The position numbers and the translations under genes were made by a program. DNA of 64,000 bases from Luzula sylvatica (lineage: Eukaryota > Streptophyta > Magnoliopsida > Poales > Juncaceae). The stretch's first letter is position 1; the number at the start of each line of letters is the position of its first letter. Of the stretch, positions 1-12,551 are shown in pieces. The stretch covers positions 35,297,043 through 35,361,042 of the forward strand of contig OX326961.1 in assembly GCA_946800325.1 (NCBI GenBank). The letters are read 5' to 3'. The notes below the pieces were generated by a model that did no database searches, was not told where the DNA came from, and saw only the letters and a list, made by a program, of their open reading frames with translations.

Positions 1-773
1 AGTCCGTCATGACACTATACTCACAGCTTGGTGCACAAAAATACTCTCGGGTCCGTCACCACGGACCAACCAGTCCGTCACGACAGACTATGTATATTCT
101 GTCAATTCTGTCAGGAAACCCCTTTGGTGCATCACGACGGCCCAACCAGTCCGTCATGACAGACTATTTGTTTTCTGTCAGATTTGCATAATCTTATTTT
201 GCATCCAATCGTTTCGACGTACGCGTACGTTCATCTATCCCCATGTGTACAATCTACTAGTTGATCTATAACTATATTTCCTTCAGAGACATTTACATGT
301 GTGAACAAGAAAAAGAGAAAAAGGAGAAAAGAGTTTTCTCCATTAGATAACATCGAGATTAAGCAAGCCTACACATGAATCGACTAGGGAGACACATGTG
401 TAACCGATAGACGACAACTCACGGTGGATATGAGTAGATGAATCACACTTGTGATTCTCGTTTGTGATCACGAGTGAGAACTACGAAGTTATTGACAGTG
501 TTGAGTCGTGTGGGCGTGGAGTGAAACGCACGAAAAATACCGCAGACGTGCCTGACGGTGCATAGGCGTGTGGGCGTGGGACACACGAGAAGCAATTACA
601 GCGAAAACACAAAGGAAGAAGCGCATCAACCCTTTGTTCGTGATCAATTTCACGATGAATGGATTATGTATTTCATCATATTCGCACTTCGAATCGACGA
701 CGGGATCTCGGGTCAGGAAAAGGCACTGCGTCCTTCATACCGCTGCGCGGGGGCGCGGTTCCCCGATTCCCTT
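1..773 (+). mobile_element. Decayed copia-type LTR (R/U5-side remnant)
   Basis: The stretch resembles the LTRs at 29,669-30,625 and 40,679-41,635. It carries several copies of an imperfect palindrome of the type GTCCGTCATGACAGAC near its start, then a leader-like stretch ('gagattaagcaag', 'ctcacggtggatatg', 'catcaaccctt', 'gatctcggg'), and ends with 'cgctgcgcgggggcgcggttccccgattccctta', written here only as a description of the GC-rich LTR 3' end. The left end is cut by the window. No primer-binding site or coding region follows, so it is a solo or broken LTR. It reads as a different subfamily because the palindrome sequence differs. Short open frames inside are not genes. Confidence 0.6.
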
Positions 774-923
774 AAGAAGTATCCGAGAAGTATCTGTTAT
801 TATTTCGAAATAAAATATTCGAAAACGATACGTGGAATATCTGATACGCATTCGACGAATATATGACGAGTATTGATATCCGATACGATGCAAATTAATT
901 TTTGAAATATCCACGCAACATAG
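774..923 (+). mobile_element. Truncated copy of CTATGTT hAT-like MITE
   Basis: This is the right-hand part of the element seen complete at 7,482-7,935 and 19,090-19,639. It has the 'agaagtatc', 'gatacg' and 'gtatccgatacga' blocks and ends with 'atatccacgcaacatag'. The left end is missing and directly abuts the decayed LTR, so no target duplication can be recognised. Confidence 0.55.
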
Positions 924-1352
924 CTATTAAGATCCGCCACGATTGGTACGTACTTCGAATGTTCTTTATAAAAATGACTTTACGATAACAAAAATGGCGT
1001 ACCACATAACTTCTCATTTTTTACTTATAAATAAACCAGTTTTCCGAATTATAGACTTAGTGTAGGAGTCGTGATGATTAATGTTGGAAATATATATGGA
1101 GCCCTCATAACAAGGAATGTCAATGGGCCGGATAGAAACCCGAACCCGCGGGTACCCGACCCGAACGGGACGGTAATACCCGAAAAAAATACCCGCGGGT
1201 CGGGTACTACCCGAAAATAAAATACCCGGTTCGGGTTCGGGTTCGGATCGGGTTCGGACGGAGTACTACCCGCCCCGCGCGTAACCCGAACCCGTATCCG
1301 AAAGCTTCAACCCATTACCCATCTCTCTCACAGACTCACACCCCACCCGCGC

Positions 1353-1354
<2 letters not shown>

Positions 1355-1440
<86 letters not shown>
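1355..1440. repeat. (CT)n microsatellite, about 43 units
   Basis: An uninterrupted CT dinucleotide tract sits inside the 798-bp MITE. It gives an artificial Arg-Glu repeat open frame on the minus strand. Confidence 0.97.
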
Positions 1441-1443
<3 letters not shown>

Positions 1444-1533
1444 TTCAGCCCCTTCATCCTTCAACCCTGAGCCGTCGTTCGCGCTTCGTAGTCGCTGCTC
1501 CTGGCGTGGCGAATCCTAGGTGGCGAACCCTAG

Positions 1534-1735
1534 GTAGACGACGACGCCGCTGCAAGTGGACGACGACGCTGCTGCAAGTGGACGACGACGCCGCTGCAAG
1601 TGGACCCGAACCCGCTGCAAGTGGACGACGACGCCGCTGCAAGGGGACGACGCTGCTGCAAGTGGACGACGACGCCGCTGCAAGTGGACGCCGACGCCGA
1701 CGCCACTGCAAGGAAACGACGACGCTGTTGCAAGT
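1534..1735. repeat. GAC-rich minisatellite, units of about 15-24 bp
   Basis: Variants of 'gctgcaagtggacgacgacgcc' are repeated about eight to nine times with small length changes. The array lies inside the MITE at 1,112-1,909. All six frames stay partly open because of the repeat, which explains the overlapping short ORFs here. Confidence 0.85.
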
Positions 1736-1917
1736 GGCGATTTCGGGTAACGGGCATACCCGCGGGTAACGGGTTACCCGCGGGTTCGGATTCGGGTACA
1801 ATTTTTTACCCGCGGGTATTTTGGGTTCGGGTTCGGGTAATACCCGAAATTTCGGGTTCGGGTATGGGGAAGGCTTACCCGAACCCGACCCGCCCCGTTG
1901 ACATCCCTACTCATAAC

Positions 1918-3294
1918 TCAATAAAACATCATTAATGCGTTAATTGATGATACTTAATTAGATTGATTTGTTCTTTTTAATTGAATCAATTAAATTAAGC
2001 ATTGATATGAGAGTTAATCTGTTAAATCAACCCATTAAAGCATCCTAGATTGATGCATAAATGCTATATGTTAAGGATGTGAGAGACTCCATATCTAATC
2101 TAACCCCATTAATGTTTATGGCTCCTAAATGTATAGACCTGTTTTTTGTTGTAATTTTTTTTTAAATAGATTGTGGCCTCTTTGTAGACTTCAGAGTTCA
2201 GGGTTTAAAATGTAATAAAATACATTTTGAGAGTTCATGCTTCAATGCTTTTGATTTAGCATTCCAATATATATTTTTTTTAGTTTAAACTCTAGATTTC
2301 ATCAATATGTTTTTTGTTTAAAGTATCAATTATATATCTTTTGATTTAATGTTCAACCATATATACTTTTTAATTTTTGAGGTATGGAATTTCATAATGT
2401 TTTTTATATAGACGGTTCATGATTATGATTTAGAATCTACTAATATTTTTTTTTTAAGTTTATGATTTACTAATCTGTGTGTAATATGAGAATACGACAT
2501 TTTAACATATGAGTTAAGATATAATATGCATACGAGGATACGAATAAAATCGATTTTTTGGAATATCCACGCAACATACACGGTAGTACATTCACTATTC
2601 TGTTTAAAAGAAATTATGTATATCCATTGGCTAATTTTCATGGGAGATGGCATTTCATGCTCGTTGAAACTAGAAAAGGTTCCAGAGAGAACTTTTGGGC
2701 ATCGTGCAAAAAAAATATTTCGGCCCATAAAGGCCTACTGATCCAATAAATATTTTCTTTCTGCATTTCAACTGCATAAAATATTAAAGTTGCTCGCCTA
2801 AATTTTTCGATAATTATTTCTAGGAAAAATAGGCCGAAGAATATTTCAGGAGAAATCTTCTACAATTATTCAAGTAACAGACATTATTCAGACAACTATA
2901 TTTTTGGAGACAAATTATGGCGTAGAACCGATTTCATTACATTACTTGATTAGAACAACTTTTTCTTTACCTAAATTTTGTTATTTTATTTTATTTTATT
3001 TGTATTCAAATGCATACTTCCATCAATTCTCTTGATGCAATACAATTATTAATATCAATTTCTATTAATGATTTAAAAAAAAGTTTTTCAGAAAATATAA
3101 AGAAATAATCTTACATCCTCACAATATACAAATTTACATATAACCATCACAAAAAAAAATTAGATCCGACTCCATAGCAAGTAATTCAGAATTATCAATC
3201 TACTGCCGTGGAAGTACAAAAACAAAAAAACTATTCTAAACTATATTACAAAAAAACAACCAATCAAAACCAAAACCAATTTAAAAGAATTATT
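1918..3294. other. AT-rich spacer and 3' flank of the kinase gene
   Basis: No gene is supported. Around 2,500-2,580 the text 'gaggatacgaat...gaatatccacgcaacata' looks like one worn end of the CTATGTT MITE family. The part next to 3,294 should contain the 3' UTR of the minus-strand kinase gene. Confidence 0.5.
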
Positions 3295-6200
3295 CTATTT
3301 CGAATCCCGATGACTCGCATCTCGAAGCGATCCGAGCCTTCCATCTCGCCTAACGATATTATTACTAGTCATCATCGATCCACTAACACTACTATGATTC
3401 AAATTTGAAGTAGAGACGGATCCGGATCCGGATCCAGAAGGAGAAGGAAGAGTCGTGCAAGTCGAAGTACTACAACTCGTGTTCGTATTCGAAGACGACT
3501 CGCCCGACCCGTACGCTCTACGTCTATACCGCGAACCGGGCATACCGGGCCGGGTCGGTTCTTCCAAACGGGTCGGTTTTTTCGAAAGAACCACCACAAC
3601 CCGTTTCATATCGGGTCTCAACTTCGGATCCGCTTGTGTGCACAACAACCCGATTTGCACGCAAATAGCCACTTGGTCTAATACCGCATTATCCTTTAGC
3701 TCTGCATCTAGCATTTGTGCGCTCTGTCCTTTCTTGTATAACTTCCATGCCTACAAAGTCTCGAGGGTAAATACGATATTTTTGTATTTCTAAAAGGGTA
3801 AATAAAATATTTTGTAAATGCTTACCCATTCGAGAAGGTTTTGGGCGTCAGAGCCAATAGGAGGCATGAAGCTCGAGTTCTTGAGACCAGAAATGAGTTC
3901 CAATACAACGACGCCGAAACTGAACACGTCAGCCCTGGTGGACAAGGAGCCGTGCATTAAATATTCGGGAGCCATGTACCCGTTTGTACCCGCTACGCGA
4001 GTGTGCACGTGGGTTTGGCCTTGGCCTTCGGGGAAGAGTCTCGCCATGCCGAAATCGGCGATTTTGGGGGCGAATCTATCGTCTAATAAAATATTGCTTG
4101 ATTTTATGTCGCGGTGGATTATTGGCACGTGCGCGTCTTCGTGAAGGTAGAGCAGACCGCGCGCTATTCCGGTTATTATTTCGTACCGTCTTTGCCAGTT
4201 TAGTTCGGACCGTTTCGTACTGAGTTGTTTTGATTGCTCGAAACCTTTTGTTACTGCAAATAAATGGTAAAATTGTTAAGAGAGTTTTTATTAGGGTTTT
4301 TTTTTTGAAAGGGTAAAGATGGTATTTTGAGTTTTATTGGAAGGATGAACATGCAATTAGATTGTTATGGATTTATTTATGAAGTACTGATGTCATTACT
4401 TTTGGGTATGTTAGGTGAGAGTTGAATTGAAAATTTGAAGACAGATCATATGCATTTGACTTGCCAGAAATTTGTGGAAAATAATTAAGTCAATATAGTT
4501 CATCGTCACGTTTTAAATGCTCTCAAGCAAGTCTCACTCAACTCATCAAGAAGTTCCCCAGAAATAACACCAAATTAAAGTGTTCTTATTTTATTTGTTA
4601 ACAGAACAAAGTAGGGACACTACATGGAAAATGGCTTTTTATTTTATTTCATTTGTACTTTTTCAGAAAAATAATGGATGGGTCCAGTTAAATTCCAATC
4701 TTCCCAAAAAATAAGAAAAAAACAAAACGGGGGAGCAATGATGTGACCTGAAGTAAGACTTAAATAGATAGATAGATCAGGCATGGCGTGTGAACACCGA
4801 TAATACACAGTGGTTTGCTTCACTGACCAGACAGGTATTCATTATTAACCACTCGATCATGATCGAAAGGTGGTAATAGAAATTTGGACCCGCATCCCCA
4901 AACACGAGGCAGCATGAGCCGCACGGAGTTAAGACTAGGTCTAAGATTTTTTTAGTAGAAAGTTGGTTACTGGGTCTACGCGTAAACGTTTGACGATGCC
5001 TTTGCATATCTAACGAATGACGTGCCACTGACCTCATGTATTATGTAATAATTGCATAATGAGTTTGGCATTGTCATTGTCATTTATTCAATCCAGCCCC
5101 TTCGGTACGGAATACTAAAGAGATTATTTCACGGATTAGCAAAGCTTGTTTGGTAGGATAAAATGGCAGTATTGTAGGCCAAGGCGCACAAAGTCGGTCT
5201 ATATTTTGTCAATGTAGTGATCACGTACAAGGAGGGGAGGACGGACAAAAACCATACCAGCCAGGCCCCCTAGCCCCCGGTTTTTTAATGAAAAAGCTCA
5301 GATCTTCTCCAGTTAATACAACACTGGAGGCGTCTTTGATCGTAAACATATTCTAATGGAGAGAAGGGATGAATTATTCATTACCTACTGTTGAGTCCAG
5401 TCAATTTCATTGAAGGAAAAACGAGGATAATGGTCGACTTTGCCACGCTATCCAATAAATTATTAATTGTGCTCACAACTCATAAATTCACGAATTCAAC
5501 GAAATTCCAGAATTTACATTAGCTAGATTAATTAAATTAAAAAAAAATGATTGTTCAAATTTAAAATTCTATGATTGAGTTTAGGACAAACAATTGAAAA
5601 GGATCACAAATGGTTCATTTGAACGAACAAAGAATGAAAATTTGAACAAAATTAACGGATTCGATTAGAAAAATATTTAAATCGGTTTCAATGAGCAAAT
5701 TTGAAAGAGAAAAGCACAAGATAAAATCACAAAGAATAAGAGAGGAGGAAGAACATACCTGGTGCGAAAAGCAATTTATCCAAGCTTTCATTAGATATGT
5801 ACTCGTATACAAGTAGTTTATCGTCGCCGTGCGTACAATACCCGTACAGATTCACCACATTTCTGTGTTGTACTCTCGAAAGCAATATCGCTTCATTCTG
5901 AAATTCCTTCGCCCCTTGTCTGGATGCAATCCCAAGCTTCTTTACCGCCACCTCTCTTCCGTCTCCTAATTGACCCTACAAAGCAAAAAACAACCGAATT
6001 CAACTCAAAATTCGATGCAAATCTCAATTCCAATTCAAAATCAATCCGGATTCAACCAATTACCTTGTAAACAGGACCGAATCCGCCTTCTCCGAGCTTA
6101 TTCTTAGGACTGAAGTTACGAGTAGCGGTAACCAAAGTCTCGTACCGGAAAACTCTCTGTTCCTTGGCTGCGATTGCTTCTAAATCCTCCTCCTCAGTCC

Positions 6201-6363
6201 TATCTACTTCAATATTTTTCAAAATCGAACTAATAATCAGCAAACGAAACTTAGAAATCTAGAATTCGAATTTGAAATTTGAAAAGAAATTGGATTTTGG
6301 CTTACCACGGCGGCTTCTGAACGGATTCATGAGTCTGTCCATAAACTTCGGACGATTCTTCAT
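3295..6363 (-). CDS. Receptor-like cytoplasmic Ser/Thr kinase, CRK43-like (five exons, 433 aa)
   Basis: Exons on the minus strand are 6363-6306, 6206-6064, 5975-5759, 4253-3826 and 3750-3295, total 1,302 nt including the stop; every intron is GT-AG and the phases close (1,0,1,0). The predicted protein begins [19 protein letters not shown] and has no signal peptide, DUF26 ectodomain or membrane span, as in the CRK43-like branch of cysteine-rich receptor kinases. The kinase core is complete: glycine loop GEGGFG (about 58-63), VAVK lysine (79), HRD (186-188) followed by IKSSN, DFG (206-208), and MAPEY in the activation segment. The C-terminal tail is Ser/Gly/Thr-rich. It probably phosphorylates Ser/Thr in membrane-proximal signalling; substrates are not inferable. 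The third intron is long (1,505 nt). The second exon has two in-frame acceptors 3 nt apart (start at 6206 or 6203). All catalytic residues are present, so it is probably functional. Confidence 0.9.
4254..5758 (-). other. Long third intron of the kinase gene (1,505 nt)
   Basis: The donor after 5,759 reads CAG|GTATGT and the acceptor before 4,253 reads TTTGCAG on the minus strand. The other three introns are 75-99 nt. The interior is AT-rich. It could hold an old insertion, but I see no clear terminal repeats or coding remnant. Confidence 0.75.
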
Positions 6364-7473
6364 CAGCAAGCAAGACTGCTTGGACTATATATATCTGGTG
6401 GGAGTGACGACAGAGATGAGAGTGGGAGAGGGGTTAGCGAGCTAATTGCTTTATGAAGTAGGAAGAATAATGAACTATTAAAGGGAAATAAGGGTTTGAT
6501 TGGATTGGAGGAGAATCGTCTCGTATTTTTTTGTTGTGTGGGACCCACAAAGCAGAGGAGGGAGAGAGGAAGCGCGCATTGACTCTTGACTTCTGTCATC
6601 TCGGATTTCACACAGGACTTCAAACTTCGAGAGGATAACGGAATACGGATTATAGATTATTACATATTGAGGGCATATAAGTGGGTTAATTAATCATTAA
6701 TTAGTGGGTTAATTAACCGAATTAATGATTAATCGGATGTATTTTTAATATTAAATAATGTATAACAGTTAATTAATGGTTAATTCAGATTAATTAACTG
6801 TTAATCGGATGTATTTTTGTTAATTATTATACTAATTAATCATCAATTAATGGTTAGTTGGTGATATAGATGGGATGTGGGGGAAATGAGGGGGTATGGT
6901 ATAATTACCCTTATATATTTTATGTGGTGGCCAACATTTTATGAAACGAGACACAGTTTCATGTAATAATCTACTTTTTTACTGGATAATTTGACGGTAA
7001 CATGTCTAATAGAAATAAGATGATATCTATCTTTTTTGTTTAAAACAAAGATGTAATTTGGATTTAATTTTGGGTAATTTTATTTTGTGAAATAGTTATA
7101 TTTATTTTAATTATTAAATTATAATATATCCCAAAATTAAATTAAGAATTTTTTTGAAGTTATAATTTTTTATAGACATTAATGCGTAAATAATTCTACA
7201 ACAAAATGATCTTATATTATTGACGTGAATTATTATTATTTTCTAGATTCACGTTAGACTAAGTACGTTCGATTGTTTATTATTGTTTATTATAGTTACA
7301 CGATAAAACACGAATACAATGAAAGCCAAAAAAAAAAATACTAATAAACTAATATATAATATTATAAAATATACATCATGTATTAATATTATTTGTAGGA
7401 CTTTGATTTTAAAAATTCATCAAAAATATTGTTGGAATTTTCTCTTTCTCTTTGTCTTAACATTCATATTAGA
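6364..7473. other. 5' flank of the kinase gene and AT-rich repeat DNA
   Basis: On the minus strand a TATATATA stretch lies only 20-30 bp upstream of the kinase ATG, near 6,387-6,396, and pyrimidine-rich sequence lies further upstream. Between 6,655 and 6,920 'attaatta' variants end in 'ggttagttggtgatatagatgg...ggtatggtataattaccc', which resembles the right half of the foldback element at 60,580-60,799. No gene is seen. Confidence 0.4.
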
Positions 7474-7481
7474 ACAGTTCA

Positions 7482-7935
7482 CTATGTTGCACGAATACTG
7501 ATACGAGTATTGTATCCTACACGATACGGCGATACGACAATTAAAAAAAAAAGATATGATACGTCTATTATATATAATATTTTATTATTTTATCAATTGT
7601 AATTTATATATTTAATAATTTCATATATTATATATTTGACATAAAATATACTTTTTACATAAATAACTTCCCATTAAGTAAATGTTTATTATATTTAGTT
7701 ATTTACTTATATGTATTACTCATTTATTTCGATTTCAAATTTTTATTTTTATTTTTCAAGTATGTTTATTTATACGTTAGAAGTATCCGACAAGTATATG
7801 GAAGTATCTGAGAAGTATCCGCTATTATTTTGAAATAATTTTCGAATACGCCACATGGAGTATTCGATACGTATCAGACGAGTATCGGTATCCGATACGA
7901 TATGCCTTGATTTTTGAAGTATCCGCGTAACATAG
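7482..7935. mobile_element. CTATGTT hAT-like MITE, 454 bp
   Basis: The left end reads CTATGTTGCACGAATAC and the right end, reverse-complemented, CTATGTTACGCGGATAC. The flanking octamers acagttca (7,474-7,481) and atagttca (7,936-7,943) match at 7 of 8 positions, as expected for an ageing hAT target duplication. The interior is AT-rich with repeated 'gtatccga' blocks and no coding capacity. Confidence 0.85.
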
Positions 7936-7943
7936 ATAGTTCA

Positions 7944-8533
7944 TGCATTTTTTTTTTCTTCATTTGATTTTGTAAATATATTGTGTAGAAAAATACAATA
8001 CAAAAGAATTGCATATTTACATAATATAATTTTAAGTATTATTATTATAATTATTAATTATAGTTAGAACAATCCTATTAATACTAAGTAGGTAACGTTT
8101 TATGATTTTGGTCAAAGAACTTTAAGCTTAAATTAAAAAATAATAATAGAAACTAAAAAATAGTTTATATCAAAACATAAATAAATTCTTAAAACTCATG
8201 ATTATAACAATTCTACTAAAACTAAGTAGGTTATGTTTGTGACTACATAGGATGCACGGTTTAATATTTTAATATTTAATATTGCAAGAAATACTGTCAA
8301 CAATCATGATAAAATATTTATTGTAATGTTTTTCATAAATTTTTGTTATACCTTATATATTATACAGTGACACTAATATATGTATTATTATAACGAGTCA
8401 TTTACTATCATTACGCAAATAATTGTAAATATATACATATTCATACATAAATTATTTTCAATAATTTTATTTTGAAATGATAGTATTGTTATTGTCATAA
8501 AAATGGATTTTGTATCAGAATGAAAATAATTAA
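7944..8533. other. AT-rich spacer, probably body of the Helitron ending at 8,566
   Basis: No open frame of interest. Degenerate phrases such as 'aactaagtaggt' occur twice (about 8,083 and 8,220). The sequence runs without a break into a Helitron-like 3' terminus, so at least part is Helitron body; the 5' end was not found. Confidence 0.35.
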
Positions 8534-8566
8534 CACGCTCATCGCGTAGCGTGAGTATTATCCTAG
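8534..8566 (+). mobile_element. Helitron 3' terminus (hairpin + CTAG)
   Basis: CACGCT (8,534-8,539) pairs with AGCGTG (8,548-8,553); ten bases later comes CTAG followed by T. A short GC hairpin about 10 bp before CTRR, inserted before T, is the canonical plant Helitron end. The matching 5' TC end upstream was not identified. Confidence 0.65.
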
Positions 8567-10054
8567 TTCATTATTATTTGGTGTTAATAAATATTGAACT
8601 CGCGGTGTATGATTTATTGTGCTATGCACTCAACTACTCGAGTTATTGATCCATCGACAAGATTATGTCTATGTTAGTTTGTGGATGTTTAAATTAGAGA
8701 AAAGTTTAAATTAGACCCCTCAACTATTGTGTTAGTATATGTTTTGTCCCCCAATTTTTATAGGGTACATTTTTAATCCCGCAACTATTATGTTGGTTTA
8801 TATATAACTCTTTCATCCGTTAAATACGTATGTGTATGTTAACTTGGCATTTAGCACGCGATAAAAAAAAATCAGATTTAAATGTAGTTTTTTTTTCACC
8901 ATCAAAATTAATTTAATTAATTCACCGGATTATGAAAATCCGGATTGAGGATTGAGTTAGTTTTGAAATATTTTTTATAGAAATGAGGTTATGTTTTTAA
9001 TTTTTGAAATGCTCCGTTTCAATAGTCTAAAAATATAATCATTCTCTAATGTCATTTTATTGATGATGTGACAAAATATTTGTCATGTCATTTTTACATT
9101 TTAAGTTAATAATTTGAATCTTTTAGATCATTAAACTCGTCAAAAGTAAATATTTGTAATATTGAATATTAAAATTTATAACAATATAATTATATCTAAT
9201 TTATTTACAAATATCAATATCAATATATATTTAATGTCACATTGTTATTTATATTTGGAATATTTGACATGTCATTGTGTAGGTGTCATGTCATGTGTAG
9301 GTGTCAGTTAACAAATATATAGTTTAAAATTAAGATGTTCAAAATCTATCAGGTCAAAATCGAGAGGTCAAAATTACACAGACTCGACAATTATGGGTCC
9401 AAATCTAAAACTCTTTCTTCTGATATATATTTTTGTTTTATTTTAAAAAATCTAGTCCCATTATTTAATGGACTCAGAAATTTAGCAAAGTGGTTGTTAG
9501 GACTTCAAAGACTTGCCAAATAGTCTTACACGACACGATATGTATTAATTAGTATTAATGTATCCACAAATGATAATGTTTTCTTGTCCATAATTGAACC
9601 AGTCCTGTTTTGAAAAAGAAAAAGAAACTCAAAGCTTGGAAACGTATTTAATTTCAATATTTGTTTAAGATTGAAAACGTTTATTATGTGTATTTTTTGT
9701 TTAGGTTAACGGATGAACCAAAGTAGAACATGATCATTTAACAAGTCAAGTCATTTTCTCTCACCCAGATAAACATGGCTCCTTAGATAACTAAGATACA
9801 TTCACCTAATTTATACCATGCTCATCATAGCCCTTAAATATTTGTCATATAATCATACAACCTCAGTTAAAAGACGAGGCCTAAAAGCATAGTGACTCGT
9901 ATATTTGTGGCACTGTGGCCTATGGGCTTTGATTCGTGAAGTTCAACACTTAAGACGATGAATATACAATATTACTAATTAACAATTAAGAGTATTATTA
10001 CAAAAGTCATCTAACCCCAAAAATAAAAATAAAAAATTAACATTCAAGTAATAA
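8567..10054. other. Repeat-like AT-rich spacer, no gene seen
   Basis: From about 8,700 the text ('acccctcaactattgtgtt', 'tcccgcaactattatgtt', 'atccgttaaatacg') looks like a dispersed non-autonomous plant element, ending perhaps near 9,420, but I could not define its ends. The remainder is simple AT-rich spacer. Confidence 0.3.
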
Positions 10055-10060
10055 AGTAAG

Positions 10061-10321
10061 GGGAGTTCTATCATACACCCTTTTACAAGGGTATTTTGGG
10101 TATTTTAGCAATTAATTATATTTGTAAAAATGGTGTATCATAAAAATTATCTTTTATGGAAATTTTGGTTTAAATTAACAACAAAAAATTCCAATTTAGT
10201 TAAACATTAATTGATAAATATATTTGATATCTTACCTTAAATATTCATAAATGGATAATTACTCCAAATACCCTTGAAAATGGGTGTATGATAAGGAAAA
10301 TGGTGTATGATAGAAGCCCCC
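10061..10321. mobile_element. Foldback MITE, 261 bp
   Basis: The ends are inverted copies built on TTCTATCATACACC, followed inward on both sides by an 'aagggtattt' block. The hexamer AGTAAG flanks both sides (10,055-10,060 and 10,322-10,327), a possible target duplication. No coding capacity. The superfamily is unclear because a 6-bp duplication does not fit neatly. Confidence 0.7.
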
Positions 10322-10327
10322 AGTAAG

Positions 10328-11929
10328 TAATTAAAGTATTGCATACAAAACGCGTTTCATTGGTTAAACTGATGATTAAAAAGTAATTAAGAAATGTTCA
10401 ACCGGGGGAACTGGTATTTTTTATTTGAAAACTAAGAACTGGTATTTAAAAAATGCTTCTTATATTCAAACCCAGAATTTAGAAATTGCAATAAAATTAA
10501 AGTTAGGTTGAGAATTTGTATATTTGCAAACTCAATTTTTTGTTTTTTCAATTTAACTTTACAAAAAGACTTTCTCAACGAAAACACTTTACAATAAGAA
10601 AAGAAGGGTTCATGTCTTGTGAGAGGTTGTGGGTTCGATCATCATTGACATCAATGGATGGAGGACACATGAGCCTTCTCCATTTATTATCAAAAAAAAT
10701 AAGAAAAGAAGGGTTCAAACTAATTAGATGTATATAATAATATATTAGTTGTGTTGGGGTGTTTCTTCCAGCTTATATATTCCACAGTATTAAATAGAAA
10801 AAAGAAAATAAATTCAATAAAAGAAGGCAAGTTGTAAAGTTGTAGTTGAGTAATGACCAATGAAATGTCCTTGAATTATGCACTAACTCATTCTCCAAAT
10901 ATAAATTAAGTTCTATTTTTTTTTTTTTTTTAAGAAATATAAATTAATTTATTTGGATTATTATTTTGTCAAACTAAGCCAGACAACTGGACAAATATAT
11001 TTTTCCAAGAAAAAAGATTGTGCACTTAAATATTATGCGTTGCGATCGCCGAAATTAACATGAAAACAACACATGGCATTTTGTTTTTCATACACAAGTA
11101 AGCGATTTGCTATTCTAGCCGCCTAGCACACCCGAAAGGCGCATGATTCGTCATTTAGATATTTTATATTTTGTAAACGTATCATACAATTTAAATGTAT
11201 GTTGTATTTTTTTACACGCACCTTTAAGAAAATATGCTACAAAATTTTCAATAATAAGTTAATAACAATTGATATTTATTCCAACTTTGTTTATTATCGG
11301 TTGACATAATACATATTGTCTTATTCAATTATTATCTATAGATAATTATTTATTTATTAAGACAAAAGAAAACTTCTTGAATTCTTTGATTTTAATATTT
11401 TGTTGTTTTATTCCATAATAAAAAATAAATAAGAAGTTTTTAATTGAATTTTTTTTATGTGTTGATACATTTTTAGATTTATCTTATACCTTATAAAATA
11501 TGCTATACATTTTTTTAAGTACAAACACATGTTATATTTTGTTTACATGTATGATATGCCTTTTTAGATGTATCATATATTTTTTAGGTGTGTGATATAT
11601 ATTTTTTAAATACAATACATCTTAGATTTTTTTATATGTATGATAATACTATTATATATGTATGATACACATTTTAGGTTGTATTATACATGAATAATAT
11701 TTTGTATTTTTTGACTAGATTTTTATTTTTTGGATAACAATTTATACTTTTTTGTCAACGTGCGTTTGAAGTTCATTAACCGGTCCAAATTAGAAAAACA
11801 AACTGTCACATGCCGCTTTTGTGTTGATTTCGATAATACGTGGACTGCTCTAGTGGGCCTTTTTTTTCCCCTAAGATTTCTCTCACACACTTTTATTTAT
11901 TAATTGCGTCCTATCAAATACCATACAAA
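10328..11929. other. Upstream flank of PLAC8 unit A (segmentally duplicated)
   Basis: No gene is supported. Blocks here recur upstream of other PLAC8 copies: about 10,390-10,490 resembles 28,840-28,920, 10,785-11,000 resembles 41,860-41,920 plus 42,510-42,650, and 10,935-11,010 resembles 20,390-20,470. This shows that the duplication unit began at least 2 kb upstream of the coding region. Confidence 0.55.
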
Positions 11930-12372
11930 CATTTGTTGCGCGAATACTTAAAATCAGTCTGTCTCGTATCCGATATCGTTACATGTACGATACTCCACTT
12001 GACGTATCATATTACTTTATAATAAAATAAGAAAGGATATTTCTCCTATATACTTGTGGGATACCTCGGACACATGGAAAACTATAATGGAATTATAAAA
12101 GTTTAATTTAAAATAAAAATAAAAAAGTGTTACGTATGAGTCAAAAAAATATAACATTTATTTTGCAACATGATATTTCAATTATAATGAACTTTACGTA
12201 ATTATTTCAAAAAATATATAATATTTGACACACTAAAAAATTAATGAAATATATAAATAATAATAGTAAATTATAAAATATTATATATAACATAGATATC
12301 TTATCTTATTTTTTTTTAAAAAAAAATACCGTATCAAAATATGATATCGTATCCGCACAGATACAAACATAT
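11930..12372. mobile_element. Degenerate CTATGTT-family MITE in the promoter region of PLAC8 A
   Basis: The left edge 'ttgttgcgcgaatactta' resembles the right end of the 19,090-19,639 element in reverse, and the right edge 'gtatccgcacagatacaaacata' resembles its left end in reverse. In between are 'gtatccgat' and 'gatatcgtatcc' blocks. It ends about 90 bp upstream of the TATA box of gene A. Termini are too worn for a target duplication. Confidence 0.45.
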
Positions 12373-12460
12373 AATATGAACATATTTTATGCAAAATAAC
12401 CCTCCCAAATTCCCAATTCCAATTTGATATCGTGCTAGCACATCATGAATCCCTTGCCTG

Positions 12461-12468
12461 TATAAATA
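12461..12468 (+). promoter_or_regulatory. TATA box of PLAC8 gene A
   Basis: TATAAATA lies 91 bp upstream of the ATG. The preceding 'tcgtgctagcacatcatgaatccc' block is shared with gene C and, more loosely, gene B. Confidence 0.7.
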
Positions 12469-12551
12469 CAAATACTTTTTTGCTTATTCATCGCATTAAG
12501 TACCGCACTCTTCTACAATTTTCCGTTAATTTCAACTCTTCTGAAAAATCA

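Larger units (their letters stand above)
1112..1909. mobile_element. hAT-like MITE (TAGGGATGTCAA family) with perfect 8-bp TSD
   Basis: The termini are inverted: the left end reads AAGGAATGTCAATGGGCC and the right end, on the other strand, TAGGGATGTCAACGGGGC. The flanks at 1,104-1,111 and 1,910-1,917 are an identical 8-bp direct repeat, CTCATAAC, as hAT transposases produce. The arms are rich in 'acccg/cgggt' runs. The middle holds a long (CT)n tract and a GAC-rich minisatellite. No coding capacity is seen; open frames in it are products of the repeats. A shorter relative lies at 15,264-15,774. Confidence 0.85.

Noticed and set aside
1266..1457. Arg-Glu repeat open frame on the minus strand
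   Set aside because: Produced by the (CT)n microsatellite.
8693..9420. Possible complete non-autonomous element with 'cctcaactattgtgtt' text
   Set aside because: Inverted ends and target duplication could not be established by eye.
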